DNA from: Bradyrhizobium retamae
Lineage (GTDB): Bacteria > Pseudomonadota > Alphaproteobacteria > Rhizobiales > Xanthobacteraceae
Assembly (NCBI RefSeq): GCF_001440415.1
Contig: NZ_LLYA01000157.1
Location: 1-64,000 of the forward strand
Length of the DNA stretch: 64,000 nt
Direction: 5' to 3'
How positions within the stretch are numbered: position 1 is the stretch's first letter; every line of letters starts with the position of its first letter. Positions 24,411 through 32,617 of the stretch are shown here, piece by piece. The notes below the pieces were generated by a model. It searched no databases. It saw nothing but the letters and a program-made list of their open reading frames with translations, and was not told the DNA's origin. The position numbers were made by a program, and so were the translations under genes.

Positions 24411-25180
24411 GTCGCCCCCGGAAACGTCCGTTGCATCGATTGCAACTCGCTGAGGAGATGGCCGAGATGCTCGCTGTGCCGGCCACTGCGGCCGCCCTGC
24501 TGCATCCAGTTGTTATCGGGCAAAACAAGCGTCGCTTCGCGGACGATATCCGATACCGTCTTCAGCCATTGCGGACGCAAGGTGGCAGGGTCGATCGCAA
24601 TGCCGCCATCGATCAGGCCGCGCTCGCTGTCGTCGACCTCAAACATCTCGCCGGTGAAAGCCCAGAGCTCGTCGACCGCCCCTTGCGTGCGGCGGTGGCT
24701 TTCCTCGGTGCCGTCCCCGAGACGGACGATCCATTCCGAGCAATGCCTGACATGATAGGCGCTTTCCTTTTCCGATTTCGCCGCAATCGCCGCCAGCGTT
24801 GCATCGGTCGAGCGCATCATCGCGCGCCAATAGAGATCGGCGAACGCAGCATAGAAGAACTGCCGCACCATGGTGCGGGCGAAATCGCCGTTCGGCTGTT
24901 CCAGCAATAGGAGATTACGGTATTGCCTGACATCGCGGAGATAAGCGAACTTGTCCTCGTCGTTGCCCCTGCCCTCGACCTTGGCCGCGTAGGAATAGAG
25001 CTCGCGCGCCTGGCCGAGCAGATCGAGGCCCATATTGGCGAGCGCCATGTCCTCTTCCAGCATCGGCGCATGGCCGCACCATTCCGACAGCCGATGGCCC
25101 AGGATCAAAGCATCGTCAGCGCGGCGCAGGGTGTAGAGCACCAGCGGCGTTTCGGAGACCTGGATGTTGATTGCGGCCAT
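24404..25180 (-). CDS. paaC: Phenylacetyl-CoA epoxidase structural subunit PaaC
   Basis: A 258-residue ferritin-like helical protein, the non-catalytic partner of PaaA. Characteristic stretches are LILGHRLSEWCGHAPMLEED, ALANMGLDLLGQARELY and QQGGRSGRHSEHLGHLL. The ATG at 25180 was chosen because the preceding 19 codons of the open frame lie in a palindromic repeat. The 86-base repeat separates it from paaB. Confidence 0.95.
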   Translation of the reverse strand: MAAINIQVSETPLVLYTLRRADDALILGHRLSEWCGHAPMLEEDMALANMGLDLLGQARELYSYAAKVEGRGNDEDKFAYLRDVRQYRNLLLLEQPNGDFARTMVRQFFYAAFADLYWRAMMRSTDATLAAIAAKSEKESAYHVRHCSEWIVRLGDGTEESHRRTQGAVDELWAFTGEMFEVDDSERGLIDGGIAIDPATLRPQWLKTVSDIVREATLVLPDNNWMQQGGRSGRHSEHLGHLLSELQSMQRTFPGATW

Positions 25181-25200
25181 GTCAGTTCCTGCTTGCTCAG

Positions 25201-25286
25201 CCGTCATTGCGAGGAGCGGAGCGACGAAGCAATCCACACTTACGTTGCCGGCGCGATGGATTGCTTCGCTTCGCTCGCAATGACGG
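25201..25286. repeat. 86-base palindromic element between paaB and paaC
   Basis: It runs from ccgtcattgcgaggagcgga to its inverse end ttcgctcgcaatgacgg, with gaagcaatcca and tggattgcttc as inner arms. Two more copies of the same length lie at 30041-30126 and 38104-38189. It is a small palindromic repeat of the cgtcattgcgag type. Confidence 0.8.
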
Positions 25287-25288
25287 TC

Positions 25289-25576
25289 TCACATATGCCC
25301 GACTTCGTCGGGCACGTCGTAAAATGTCGGGTGCCGGTAGATCTTCGACTCCGCCGGCTCGAACATCATGCCTTTCTCAGACGGATCGGACGCGGTGATG
25401 GCGCTCGACGGCACCACCCAGATCGAGAGGCCCTCGCCGCGGCGGGTGTAGATGTCGCGGGCAGCCTGCAGCGCCAGCGTGGCGTCGGTGGCATGCAGCG
25501 AGCCCACATGCTTGTGCGCCAGCCCGTTGCGGCTGCGGATGAAAACTTCCCAAAGCGGAATGTTCGGCGTCGCCAT
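25289..25576 (-). CDS. paaB: Phenylacetyl-CoA epoxidase subunit PaaB
   Basis: A 95-residue small subunit of the epoxidase complex. The sequence PLWEVFIRSRNGLAHKHVGSLHA and the C-terminal ESKIYRHPTFYDVPDEVGHM are diagnostic. The start at 25576 is 10 bases after the paaA stop; the open frame to 25672 covers the paaA C-terminus. Confidence 0.95.
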   Translation of the reverse strand: MATPNIPLWEVFIRSRNGLAHKHVGSLHATDATLALQAARDIYTRRGEGLSIWVVPSSAITASDPSEKGMMFEPAESKIYRHPTFYDVPDEVGHM

Positions 25577-25586
25577 CGCGTCTCTC

Positions 25587-26579
25587 CTATTCGGCCGCCT
25601 GCAGCGCCGACCGTTGCCGGCGCTTCTCGGCATAGGCCATCGCTGCTTCGCGCACCCAGGCGCCGTCCTCATGCGCCTTGCGCCGCGCCGCCAGACGGTC
25701 GCGGTTGCAGGGGCCGTTGCCTGCCAGCACCTGTTTGAACTCGTCCCAATCGATCGCGCTGTATTCCCAATTGCCGTTCGCGTTCTGCTTCATGCCGGGA
25801 TCGGGAATCGTCAGGCCCAGGAACTGGGCTTGCGGCACCGTGGCATCGACGAATTTCTGCCGCAGCTCGTCATTGGAAAAACGCTTGATCTTCCACTTGG
25901 TTGATGTGTCGCTGTGCTGGCTGACCTGATCGGGCGGGCCGAACATCATAAGCACCGGCCACCACCAGCGGTTCAGCGCGTCCTGCGCCATCGCCTTCTG
26001 CTCGTCAGTGCCGCGACACAGCGTCAGCATGATCTCAAAACCCTGGCGCTGGTGGAAAGACTCTTCCTTGCAGACGCGGATCATCGCGCGCGCGTAGGGA
26101 CCGTAGGAGCAGCGGCACAGCGGGATCTGGTTCATGATCGCCGCGCCATCGACCAGCCAGCCGATGGTGCCGATGTCGGCCCAGGTCAGCGTCGGATAGT
26201 TGAAGATCGAGGAATATTTTGCCTTGCCCGCGAGCATCGCGTCGACCAGCTCTTCCCGCGAAGAACCGAGCGTTTCGGCGGCGGCGTAGAGGTAGAGGCC
26301 GTGGCCGCATTCGTCCTGCACCTTGGCGAGCAGCGCCGCCTTGCGGCGCAGCGACGGCGCGCGAGCGATCCAGTTGCCTTCGGGCAGCATGCCGACGATT
26401 TCGGAATGCGCGTGCTGCGAAATCTGCCGCGTCAGCGTCTTGCGGTAGGCGGCCGGCATCCAGTCGTTTGGCTCGATGCGCTCGTCGGCATCGATGCGCG
26501 CCTGAAACTGCGCAGCCCGCGTGGCGTCCTCAATGTGGCGGTCGTCGCCTTCGGACGTGTTGAGCGCCTGCGTGTACAT
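25587..26579 (-). CDS. paaA: Phenylacetyl-CoA epoxidase catalytic subunit PaaA
   Basis: A 330-residue ferritin-like diiron oxygenase that forms the ring-1,2-epoxide of phenylacetyl-CoA. Metal-binding helices show VQDECGHGLYLYAAAETLG (Glu and His ligands) and VCKEESFHQRQGFEIML (Glu and His ligands). It begins at ATG 26579 with GGGAGG upstream, first structural gene of the operon and directly downstream of paaX. Confidence 0.96.
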   Translation of the reverse strand: MYTQALNTSEGDDRHIEDATRAAQFQARIDADERIEPNDWMPAAYRKTLTRQISQHAHSEIVGMLPEGNWIARAPSLRRKAALLAKVQDECGHGLYLYAAAETLGSSREELVDAMLAGKAKYSSIFNYPTLTWADIGTIGWLVDGAAIMNQIPLCRCSYGPYARAMIRVCKEESFHQRQGFEIMLTLCRGTDEQKAMAQDALNRWWWPVLMMFGPPDQVSQHSDTSTKWKIKRFSNDELRQKFVDATVPQAQFLGLTIPDPGMKQNANGNWEYSAIDWDEFKQVLAGNGPCNRDRLAARRKAHEDGAWVREAAMAYAEKRRQRSALQAAE

Positions 26580-26627
26580 GGCGGACCTCCCGGAATTTGT
26601 TGGGAAGAAATATATAACAAAAATTAT

Positions 26628-26655
26628 GATATGCAATATATTTCTGTAACATATC
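26628..26655. promoter_or_regulatory. Candidate paa operator/promoter region
   Basis: The 75-base paaX-paaA gap is strikingly AT-rich for this genome. A 6-base inverted pair, gatatg (26628-26633) and catatc (26650-26655), flanks 16 bases. It is the natural location for a paaABCDE promoter and a regulator site. No match to a published PaaX consensus is claimed. Confidence 0.4.
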
Positions 26656-27524
26656 TACGGCCCGTCAAACCGGTTCGAAAGTTCCCCGCCGGGCTTTGGC
26701 AGGGGTCCGTTTTCGTTGGTGGCATGGCGATCAAGCCATTGTTCGGACGCGGGAAGCAGCGCGCGATAGATCTCGCCACAGAGCGTTCGGGCGGCCCTGC
26801 CCGGCCAGTCCGCGGGCAATAGCGCGGTCGGCAGCAACGGGTCGCGCAGCACGACGCGACGGTAGTGATGGATCAGCAGAATCCGCGCTATGAACGCCTC
26901 GGCCTCGGTCAGCCGCTCGCCGCGACCGAGCCAGCCGTGCAGCGGCTCGAAGGTCTTCATGAATTTCTGATAGGCGTCGGCGGTGCGATCGAGCGGCCAG
27001 CTTTCGCTGAGCAGACGCCGCCCGCTGTCGTCTTCCGCCGACACTTCGAGACGAATGGCGCCGGCGGCTTCGGCAGGCACCGGCACGCCCGACGGCGCCA
27101 CCCATACGCCAGGCAGCGGACTGCCGAAGCCAGCGTTCTTCAACGCCTCGCGCGCGGCGTCGCGGTCTCCGCCATTGCCGATCAGCAGCAGCTCAAATCG
27201 CCCGGTCCAGTCGGAGGCTGGCGGGCCGTAAATGTGTTTGGTCGCGATATCGAAGGTCTGCCGCTCGCCTTGCACCAGGCGATAGAAACTATTGCGGCCA
27301 ACTTTAACGCGCTCGAACCAGCCGTCGGCCGTCAGCCGCGACATCGCGGTTCGCACTACGCTGGCGTCGATGTCGAGATGCTCGAAGAATTCGAGCAGCG
27401 TGCCAAGCCAGACCGAGCCGCCGCGCGGCACGATGGCATCGCCGAATACGGTGATGACGATCGAACCCGTGCGCGACGGTTCGCGCTTCAACTGCTGGAT
27501 GATGCGGGCAAGCGGCGGCGGCAT
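26655..27524 (-). CDS. paaX: PaaX-family transcriptional repressor
   Basis: A 289-residue GntR-like winged-helix repressor of phenylacetate genes, released by phenylacetyl-CoA. N-terminal part TGSIVITVFGDAIVPRGGSVWLG and VVRTAMSRLTADGWFERVKVGR is the DNA-binding domain, and the C-terminal domain has HHYRRVVLRDPLLPTALLPADWPG. It lies 75 bases upstream of paaA on the same strand and so may be cotranscribed with it. Confidence 0.95.
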   Translation of the reverse strand: MPPPLARIIQQLKREPSRTGSIVITVFGDAIVPRGGSVWLGTLLEFFEHLDIDASVVRTAMSRLTADGWFERVKVGRNSFYRLVQGERQTFDIATKHIYGPPASDWTGRFELLLIGNGGDRDAAREALKNAGFGSPLPGVWVAPSGVPVPAEAAGAIRLEVSAEDDSGRRLLSESWPLDRTADAYQKFMKTFEPLHGWLGRGERLTEAEAFIARILLIHHYRRVVLRDPLLPTALLPADWPGRAARTLCGEIYRALLPASEQWLDRHATNENGPLPKPGGELSNRFDGP

Positions 27525-27572
27525 GCGTCAAGGCATAGCGCGTTTTGCGGGTTTGCGAAAATCGGTGGCTGC

Positions 27573-27736
27573 CTCCCTCTCCACGTCCTTCACGGGGTCG
27601 AGACGAGCGAAGCTCGCTCTTAGAAGGTCGGGCTGAGGGGCTACTTCCGCAAATTCGATAGACGTGAGTGCGCGGAGAGAGCGCCCCCTCACCCGACGCT
27701 ACGCGCCGACCTCTCCCCGCAAGAGCGGGGCGAGGT
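27573..27736. repeat. Repeat block with ctctccccgcaagagcggggcgag hairpin
   Basis: Intergenic between paaX and the next hydrolase. It starts ctccctctccacg, includes gacgagcgaagctcgctctt and ends with a clear hairpin, acctctccccgcaagagcgg and its pairing half (27709-27736). The terminal hairpin is the same type as at 18366. It lies 20 bases from the hydrolase stop and may serve as its 3' end. Confidence 0.55.
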
Positions 27737-27755
27737 TAGCAAACACCCGCGTCTG

Positions 27756-28529
27756 CTACCGATGCGGATTCGGGTAAACCACGCTGCGCCAGCCGCTTCG
27801 ATCGAACGGCGACCATTCGCCTTCCGGCTGCGCCAGGCGATCTGCAACCGCGTACACGACCGCGGGGTGATGGCCCATGCCGCAATGGCTGCTTTCGACC
27901 TCGATGCTCTCGGATGTCGCCGACGTCTTCTCCATGCAGCCCTGCCAGGCGCAGATGCCGTCGGTGCGGCTGAAGATCGCGGTGGTCGGCACCGGCGGCG
28001 TGGCCGACAGCGCGCCGCCGAAGCGGGCGTCCTCCTCGTCGGCGCGACGGCCGCTCGCCATTTCGTAAACGCGCCAGGCGTTGGTCGCCTTCGGTCCCGA
28101 CGCAAACGGGCTGCCGAGCGTGATCACCGAGCGCACGCGCTCCGGCATCATCTTGGCAAGCTGGCGCGCGTAGAGACCGCCCAGACTCCATCCGACCAGC
28201 GAGACCTTGCGGCCATGCATGTCGTTCAACTCCCGCACGAGATCGACCATGGCGTTCTGCACGCCGTGGCGCAGGCCGAGGTTGCGCCCCTGACGCCAGC
28301 CGCTGACGGCATAGCCGCGCGTGCGCAGGAAGCTGCGCAGCGGTCGCGTCGAGGCGTCGGATGCAACAAGGCCGGGCAACACCAGCACGGGGTGCCCGTC
28401 GCCGCGCGGCGCCAGACTCAGCAATGGCAGTGCCCCCAGAAACGCGCCGAGTTCGTGAATGGCACGCCCCTCCAGAAGCATCAGGGTTCTGGATGGCGGG
28501 GCAAGCGTCTGCGCAGCAACGGACATCAT
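27756..28529 (-). CDS. Alpha/beta hydrolase (esterase/lipase-like)
   Basis: A 257-residue hydrolase with HPVLVLPGLVASD near residue 46, the nucleophile elbow VGWSLGGLYARQ (Ser about residue 112), Asp in SRTDGI, and the catalytic His probable in SSHCGMGHHP. The substrate is unknown. A close paralogue lies at 40909-41715. It is monocistronic here, upstream of a 185-base gap. Confidence 0.85.
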   Translation of the reverse strand: MMSVAAQTLAPPSRTLMLLEGRAIHELGAFLGALPLLSLAPRGDGHPVLVLPGLVASDASTRPLRSFLRTRGYAVSGWRQGRNLGLRHGVQNAMVDLVRELNDMHGRKVSLVGWSLGGLYARQLAKMMPERVRSVITLGSPFASGPKATNAWRVYEMASGRRADEEDARFGGALSATPPVPTTAIFSRTDGICAWQGCMEKTSATSESIEVESSHCGMGHHPAVVYAVADRLAQPEGEWSPFDRSGWRSVVYPNPHR

Positions 28530-28713
28530 ATCTCCTCTCGGGCTCGGCCCCTTACGTCGCGGCAGCCGGCCACCGGTTCAGTTAGACGCCAACGCGGTAG
28601 AATCGTTCGGCACTGCAATATAGTTCCACAAAAAAGCTAGGGAACCGGCTTTCCCCTTGCAAGCAGTGCAGGTCACATCTCGGATAACTAAAAGCGTTGA
28701 CGTGATGAATTAG

Positions 28714-30000
28714 TCACAGCAGCCGCAGCAGGTATTCGAGAGTGTACAGCGCCAATCCCGCTAGCCCGCCGATCAGCGATCCGTTGAAGCGGATGTATTG
28801 CAAGTCGCGGCCGATGTTGATTTCGATCAGCGAGATCAACTGCCCCATGTCCCAGGACTTCACCTGGTCGGAGATGAAGGTCGAGACGCCGCTCTTCTGT
28901 TCGGCGATCACGGTGCGCAACACCGCCACGAGCCCCTGGTTGATCTCGGTGCGCATCTCGGCGTCGCCCGCCAGCGCCTCACCCGCTTTCACGAACATGC
29001 GCACCAGATATTGCTCCAACACCTGCGTCTCGCCCGAGGCGCTGCGTTCGAAGAACGAGCGTGCGTTGGCCCAGATGTGGCGTGCGAGACCCGTCACTTC
29101 GGGACGCGCCAGGAGATCGCGCTTCAACCCTTCGATCCGCTCGGCGTAGCTTGGATCGGTGCCGAGGCGATCGACGAAGGTCATCACCATGCGGTCGAAC
29201 TCGCCGCGGAACGGATGCGCGGGATCGTTGCGGACTTCCTCGAAGAAGGCGGTGGCGGAAGCCACGATCTTGTTCACCAGGAACTTGTCGGCGCGATAGA
29301 GCTTTAGCAGCGTCGGCAGTTCGGCGCGGATCTTTTCGCGGATCATCGCCATGGTTTCGGCCTGCGTCATGGTCTGATGCACCGCGCGCAGGATGTCATC
29401 GAGCAGCCCTGAATGCCGCCCCTCCTTCACGAAAGCGCGCAGCGTTCCGGCCGCCAACGGCGCGAGATCGATCGACATCAGTTGCGCGGTGATGCGGCGA
29501 CTGACGAAGGTCATCAGCCCGGAGGTCTCCGTCGCCGCCACCGCTTCGGGCAACAGCCGCAGCGCAAAGCGCGCAAGATCCTCGCTGCGCTTGCGGTCGC
29601 GCAGCCAGTCGGCGATGAACGCGCCGAAATCGATCTGCCGCAGCTTGGTCTCGACGGGAGCAGCTTCCAGGAAATGCTTCTCGATGAATTCGCCGAGCTT
29701 GTCGGCGATGCGGTGCTGGTTGCTCTGGATGATTGCAGTGTGCGGAATCGGCAGTCCCAGCGGCCGTTTGAACAGCGCCACGACGGCGTACCAGTCGGCC
29801 AGGCCGCCGATGGTGGCGGCTTCCGCAAACGCCGCGATGAAGCCGAAGGCCGGATGCAGCGGCAGCAGCGCTCGTGCGGCGAGGAAGATCGCAAACGTCG
29901 CCGCCAGCACCGACGTTGCCAAAATCTTCACGCGCCGCAACTCGGCGGCGCGGATCGCGTCGCCGGGAGAGTCGATGACGAAGGTGGCGGGAAGCGTCAT
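28714..30000 (-). CDS. DUF445 (YjiN-like) membrane protein
   Basis: A 428-residue protein of the DUF445 family. It has a hydrophobic N-terminal pair of segments (residues 25-65), the family mark GGLADWYAVVALFKRPLGLPIPHTAIIQ, a long helical middle, and a short C-terminal membrane segment (GSLIGGLAGLALYTLEYLLRLL). The function of the family is unknown. It is monocistronic, with one 86-base repeat upstream. Confidence 0.9.
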   Translation of the reverse strand: MTLPATFVIDSPGDAIRAAELRRVKILATSVLAATFAIFLAARALLPLHPAFGFIAAFAEAATIGGLADWYAVVALFKRPLGLPIPHTAIIQSNQHRIADKLGEFIEKHFLEAAPVETKLRQIDFGAFIADWLRDRKRSEDLARFALRLLPEAVAATETSGLMTFVSRRITAQLMSIDLAPLAAGTLRAFVKEGRHSGLLDDILRAVHQTMTQAETMAMIREKIRAELPTLLKLYRADKFLVNKIVASATAFFEEVRNDPAHPFRGEFDRMVMTFVDRLGTDPSYAERIEGLKRDLLARPEVTGLARHIWANARSFFERSASGETQVLEQYLVRMFVKAGEALAGDAEMRTEINQGLVAVLRTVIAEQKSGVSTFISDQVKSWDMGQLISLIEINIGRDLQYIRFNGSLIGGLAGLALYTLEYLLRLL

Positions 30001-30040
30001 GGCGGCTTTCGAGGAACGGTTCGCGTCCGCATCAGACTAG

Positions 30041-30126
30041 CCGTCATTGCGAGCGAAGCGAAGCAATCCATGTCGCCGCACCGAAACGATGGATCGCTTC
30101 GTCGCTATCGCTCCTCGCAATGACGG
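30041..30126. repeat. 86-base palindromic element, second copy
   Basis: ccgtcattgcgagcgaagcg to tcctcgcaatgacgg, same length and orientation scheme as at 25201-25286 and 38104-38189. It lies between the DUF445 start and the phasin terminator. Confidence 0.8.
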
Positions 30127-30151
30127 CAACGGGTCATGACGAGGAGAGGAC

Positions 30152-30180
30152 AAAAAGAAGGCCCGCAAAAGCGGGCCTTC
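30152..30180 (-). terminator. Intrinsic terminator of the phasin gene
   Basis: gaaggcccgc (30157-30166), loop aaaa, gcgggccttc (30171-30180) give a 10-base perfect stem. Reading on the minus strand it is followed by a run of five T residues (30156-30152). It begins about 40 bases after the phasin stop. Confidence 0.85.
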
Positions 30181-30222
30181 GAAAACGGCAGTTGTCAGCG
30201 GATCGCGATCAGGCGGTCTTCA

Positions 30223-30699
30223 TCAAGCGGTCTTGGAATAGACCTTGGCAAAGTTGTCCTGCGCGGTCCTGGCGCTGTCGGCGACGAGCTTGCCGAGATA
30301 GTCGGTGGCGGCCTTCGCCCGCGTGACGAGCACTTCGCCGCGCGCACGGACCAGGTCCGACTGGATCTGGGCAGCTTCGCTCAGCGACTTCGCCGAAGCG
30401 AGCTTGTCGATGCCGGCGAAGAACGCTTCCGCGTCCTGGTAGAGCGCCTGCTGGATGTTGCGGCTGATCTTGGCGGCCTCGGAAACCGAACCGGCAACGG
30501 CGGTTTCGATCGCAGCAGTCGCCTTCTCCGAACCGGCATAAAAGTCGGCGGTGCGCTCCTTGGCGGTCTCGGTCTGCTTCTTCACGAACTCACGGGCGGC
30601 TTCCGGAACTTCCAGGTTCTGGAGCTTGGTGAACGCCTCGGTGACGGGCGCGAAGGCTTCCTTGACGGTGTTCAGCACGGAATTGGTTTCGATGGTCAT
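30223..30699 (-). CDS. Phasin (PHA granule-associated protein)
   Basis: A 158-residue, all-helical, alanine/glutamate-rich protein of the phasin_2 family: VKEAFAPVTEAFTKLQNLEVPEAAREFVKK and the amphipathic FYAGSEKATAAIETAVAGS region. Phasins coat polyhydroxyalkanoate granules. There is no signal or membrane segment. It has its own terminator and a long upstream region with a candidate PhaR site, so it is a separate transcription unit next to the PHA synthase operon. Confidence 0.92.
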   Translation of the reverse strand: MTIETNSVLNTVKEAFAPVTEAFTKLQNLEVPEAAREFVKKQTETAKERTADFYAGSEKATAAIETAVAGSVSEAAKISRNIQQALYQDAEAFFAGIDKLASAKSLSEAAQIQSDLVRARGEVLVTRAKAATDYLGKLVADSARTAQDNFAKVYSKTA

Positions 30700-30784
30700 G
30701 GGGGTCTCTCCATCCTCAGGTTTGAGCTATGGGCTCACCCCGTCCGGATTGGCCCGGGGCGCGAGTGTTGTGCCATAGTTAATG

Positions 30785-30814
30785 GTGCACCGCAACATCA
30801 ATGTTGCAGCGCGA
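30785..30814. promoter_or_regulatory. Candidate PhaR/PhbF-type operator upstream of phasin
   Basis: Two outward-facing copies of a TG-N-TGC-N3-GCAA-like word overlap the palindrome gcaacatcaatgttgc (30792-30807): tgttgcagcgcga on the plus strand (30802-30814) and tgttgcggtgcac on the minus strand (30785-30797), each with one mismatch. They lie about 90-115 bases before the phasin ATG. The word is recalled from the Herbaspirillum PhbF literature. Confidence 0.5.
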
Positions 30815-30944
30815 TATCACGAACTCGTGAAAAGCCTGATGGATGAGCGGTTCGCCCAGAGAACCGGCAAAGGTTCCACTTTAGGCTAATGCCGGCCGGC
30901 CCCATCTACTTTGCATGGGGTTGTTTTCGCGATTTTGTGTTTGG

Positions 30945-31538
30945 CTAGTGCTGCACGGCCCCCGGGAGCCCATAGGCTTCCATCTGTGCCCGAACCTGCG
31001 CCACATTGTGCCCGAGCACGACGATGTCGTGCTTCTTGCCGTCGACATCGCTGACGTGGTCCCGCAGCAGGGCCTCGGCCCGGAAGCCGAGGCTCTCGAA
31101 CAGGGCGATCGCCGCTTGCTGGTCGACGGTCATCTGTACCGACAGCTTTTCCAGCCCGGCGCCCAGCGCCAGCGCAAACGTTTCCTGCGACAGCGCCCGG
31201 CCGACCCCCTGCCCGCGGACGTCAAGCGAGACCACCATCCGGATTTCGCCGAGATGGGGCGACCAGGAATGCGGGTCGCGCACCAGCGTGCCGCAGCCGA
31301 CCACCGTCCCATCCTTCACTGCCAGCAGGCTTACGATCTGGCCGCGCTCGATCTCGTTGATCCAGGCCGAGAGCACCTTTGGCTGGCTGATGTTGCGCGG
31401 CAGGAACAAGAGATCATGCGTCGGGAGCTTTTGCGCAAATGCCAGCACGGCGGCTTCGTCCGCCCGCCCCATCATGCGGAATTCGATCTCGCCGGCATCG
31501 GTCTTGACGTGGCGCGGATAGGAACGTGTCTCGCTCAT
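30945..31538 (-). CDS. GNAT-family N-acetyltransferase
   Basis: A 197-residue GNAT-fold protein; the acetyl-CoA site is IRMVVSLDVRGQGVGRALSQE, and IALFESLGFRAEALLRDHV is the C-terminal core. The acceptor is unknown. Its ATG overlaps the phaC stop (ATGA), so it is translationally coupled to phaE-phaC, an association worth noting because acetyltransferases are not a standard part of PHA operons. Confidence 0.88.
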   Translation of the reverse strand: MSETRSYPRHVKTDAGEIEFRMMGRADEAAVLAFAQKLPTHDLLFLPRNISQPKVLSAWINEIERGQIVSLLAVKDGTVVGCGTLVRDPHSWSPHLGEIRMVVSLDVRGQGVGRALSQETFALALGAGLEKLSVQMTVDQQAAIALFESLGFRAEALLRDHVSDVDGKKHDIVVLGHNVAQVRAQMEAYGLPGAVQH

Positions 31539-32617
31539 GTTGATCTCTTACCTAGCCAGGAATCCAGTCTCGGCCACAGCCGCTTGATCGCGTTGGCGCC
31601 GGCGACGAGGCTGACGTGACCGCCCTTGAGGATCACCTCTTCCTTGTCGGTCGAACCGACCTTGGCGATCAGGTGCTTGGCCGCATCATAGGGCACGATG
31701 TGATCGTGTTCGGCGACCGCATGCAGGATCGGCACCTTGATCCTGGAAATATCCGCCGCACGCCCGCCGACCGACATGTTGCCGTTAAAGAGCTTGTTGT
31801 CCCACATCAGGTTCTTGGTGATGTCGCGGAAATACTCGCCCGCCAGTGGCAGCGTATCCGTCGCCCAGCGGTCGAACATCCGGTACGACTTCACGAACTC
31901 GTCGTTCCAGATGTTTTCCCACAATTGCACCTGGCTGACGGTGCGCGACGCCGGCCGCAGCATTTCGAACGAGGACAGGATCATTTCGGGCGGCACATTA
32001 CCGACACTGTCGACGAGGCGATCGACGTCGAAATAGCGGCGGTCCGAAAAGTTCTGGAACAGCTTCATCTCGCGGAAATCGATCGGCGTGGTGAAGCAAA
32101 TCAAATTCTTCATCGGCCCGTCGTGGAAGATCGAGCCGTACAAGAGCGACAGCACGCCGCCGAAGCAATAGCCGATCACGGTAACGTCCTGCTCGCCGGA
32201 ATCCTGCTGCACGCGGCGGACGCAGTCGGGGATGAAGTCGAGGACGTAGTCCTCCATCCGTAAGGATTTTTCTTCCGGCTTGGGCGCGCTCCAGTCCAGC
32301 ATGTAGACGTCGTAGCCGCGCTTCAACAGAAACTCGATAAAGCTCTGGCCGGGCACCATGTCGAGGATGTAGCCGCGGTTGGTGGTCGCCATCACGATCA
32401 GGATCGGCACGCGGTAGATTTCATCCGCCATCGGCCGATAGTGATAGAGGTTCATGGTGCCGCGGGCGGCCAGGATGTCCTTTGGCGTCGAGCCCAGCGA
32501 CGGGCCGGAGGTCGAAAAATACTCGACGCCCTTGATGCTACGCTGGATCGCGCGCTGCACCTCGGACTGGACCCGCTCCGAAATGGAAGCGAGATCGAGA
32601 CCCGCGGGAGCGTTCAT
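31535..32617 (-). CDS. phaC: Class III-type poly(3-hydroxyalkanoate) synthase, PhaC subunit
   Basis: A 360-residue synthase that polymerises (R)-3-hydroxyacyl-CoA. The lipase-like box is GYCFGG with Cys151, and the Asp305 (AEHDHIVP) and His334 (LKGGHVSL) complete the triad, at spacing typical of class III enzymes (about 355 residues), which need PhaE. The ATG at 32617 overlaps the phaE stop (ATGA), and the stop overlaps the acetyltransferase start. Confidence 0.92.
   Translation of the reverse strand: MNAPAGLDLASISERVQSEVQRAIQRSIKGVEYFSTSGPSLGSTPKDILAARGTMNLYHYRPMADEIYRVPILIVMATTNRGYILDMVPGQSFIEFLLKRGYDVYMLDWSAPKPEEKSLRMEDYVLDFIPDCVRRVQQDSGEQDVTVIGYCFGGVLSLLYGSIFHDGPMKNLICFTTPIDFREMKLFQNFSDRRYFDVDRLVDSVGNVPPEMILSSFEMLRPASRTVSQVQLWENIWNDEFVKSYRMFDRWATDTLPLAGEYFRDITKNLMWDNKLFNGNMSVGGRAADISRIKVPILHAVAEHDHIVPYDAAKHLIAKVGSTDKEEVILKGGHVSLVAGANAIKRLWPRLDSWLGKRST

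Noticed and set aside
30905..30930. ccccat...atgggg hairpin as terminator of the phaE-phaC-acetyltransferase operon
   Set aside because: The stem is only 6 bases with a 9-base loop, and on the minus strand no T-run follows it.
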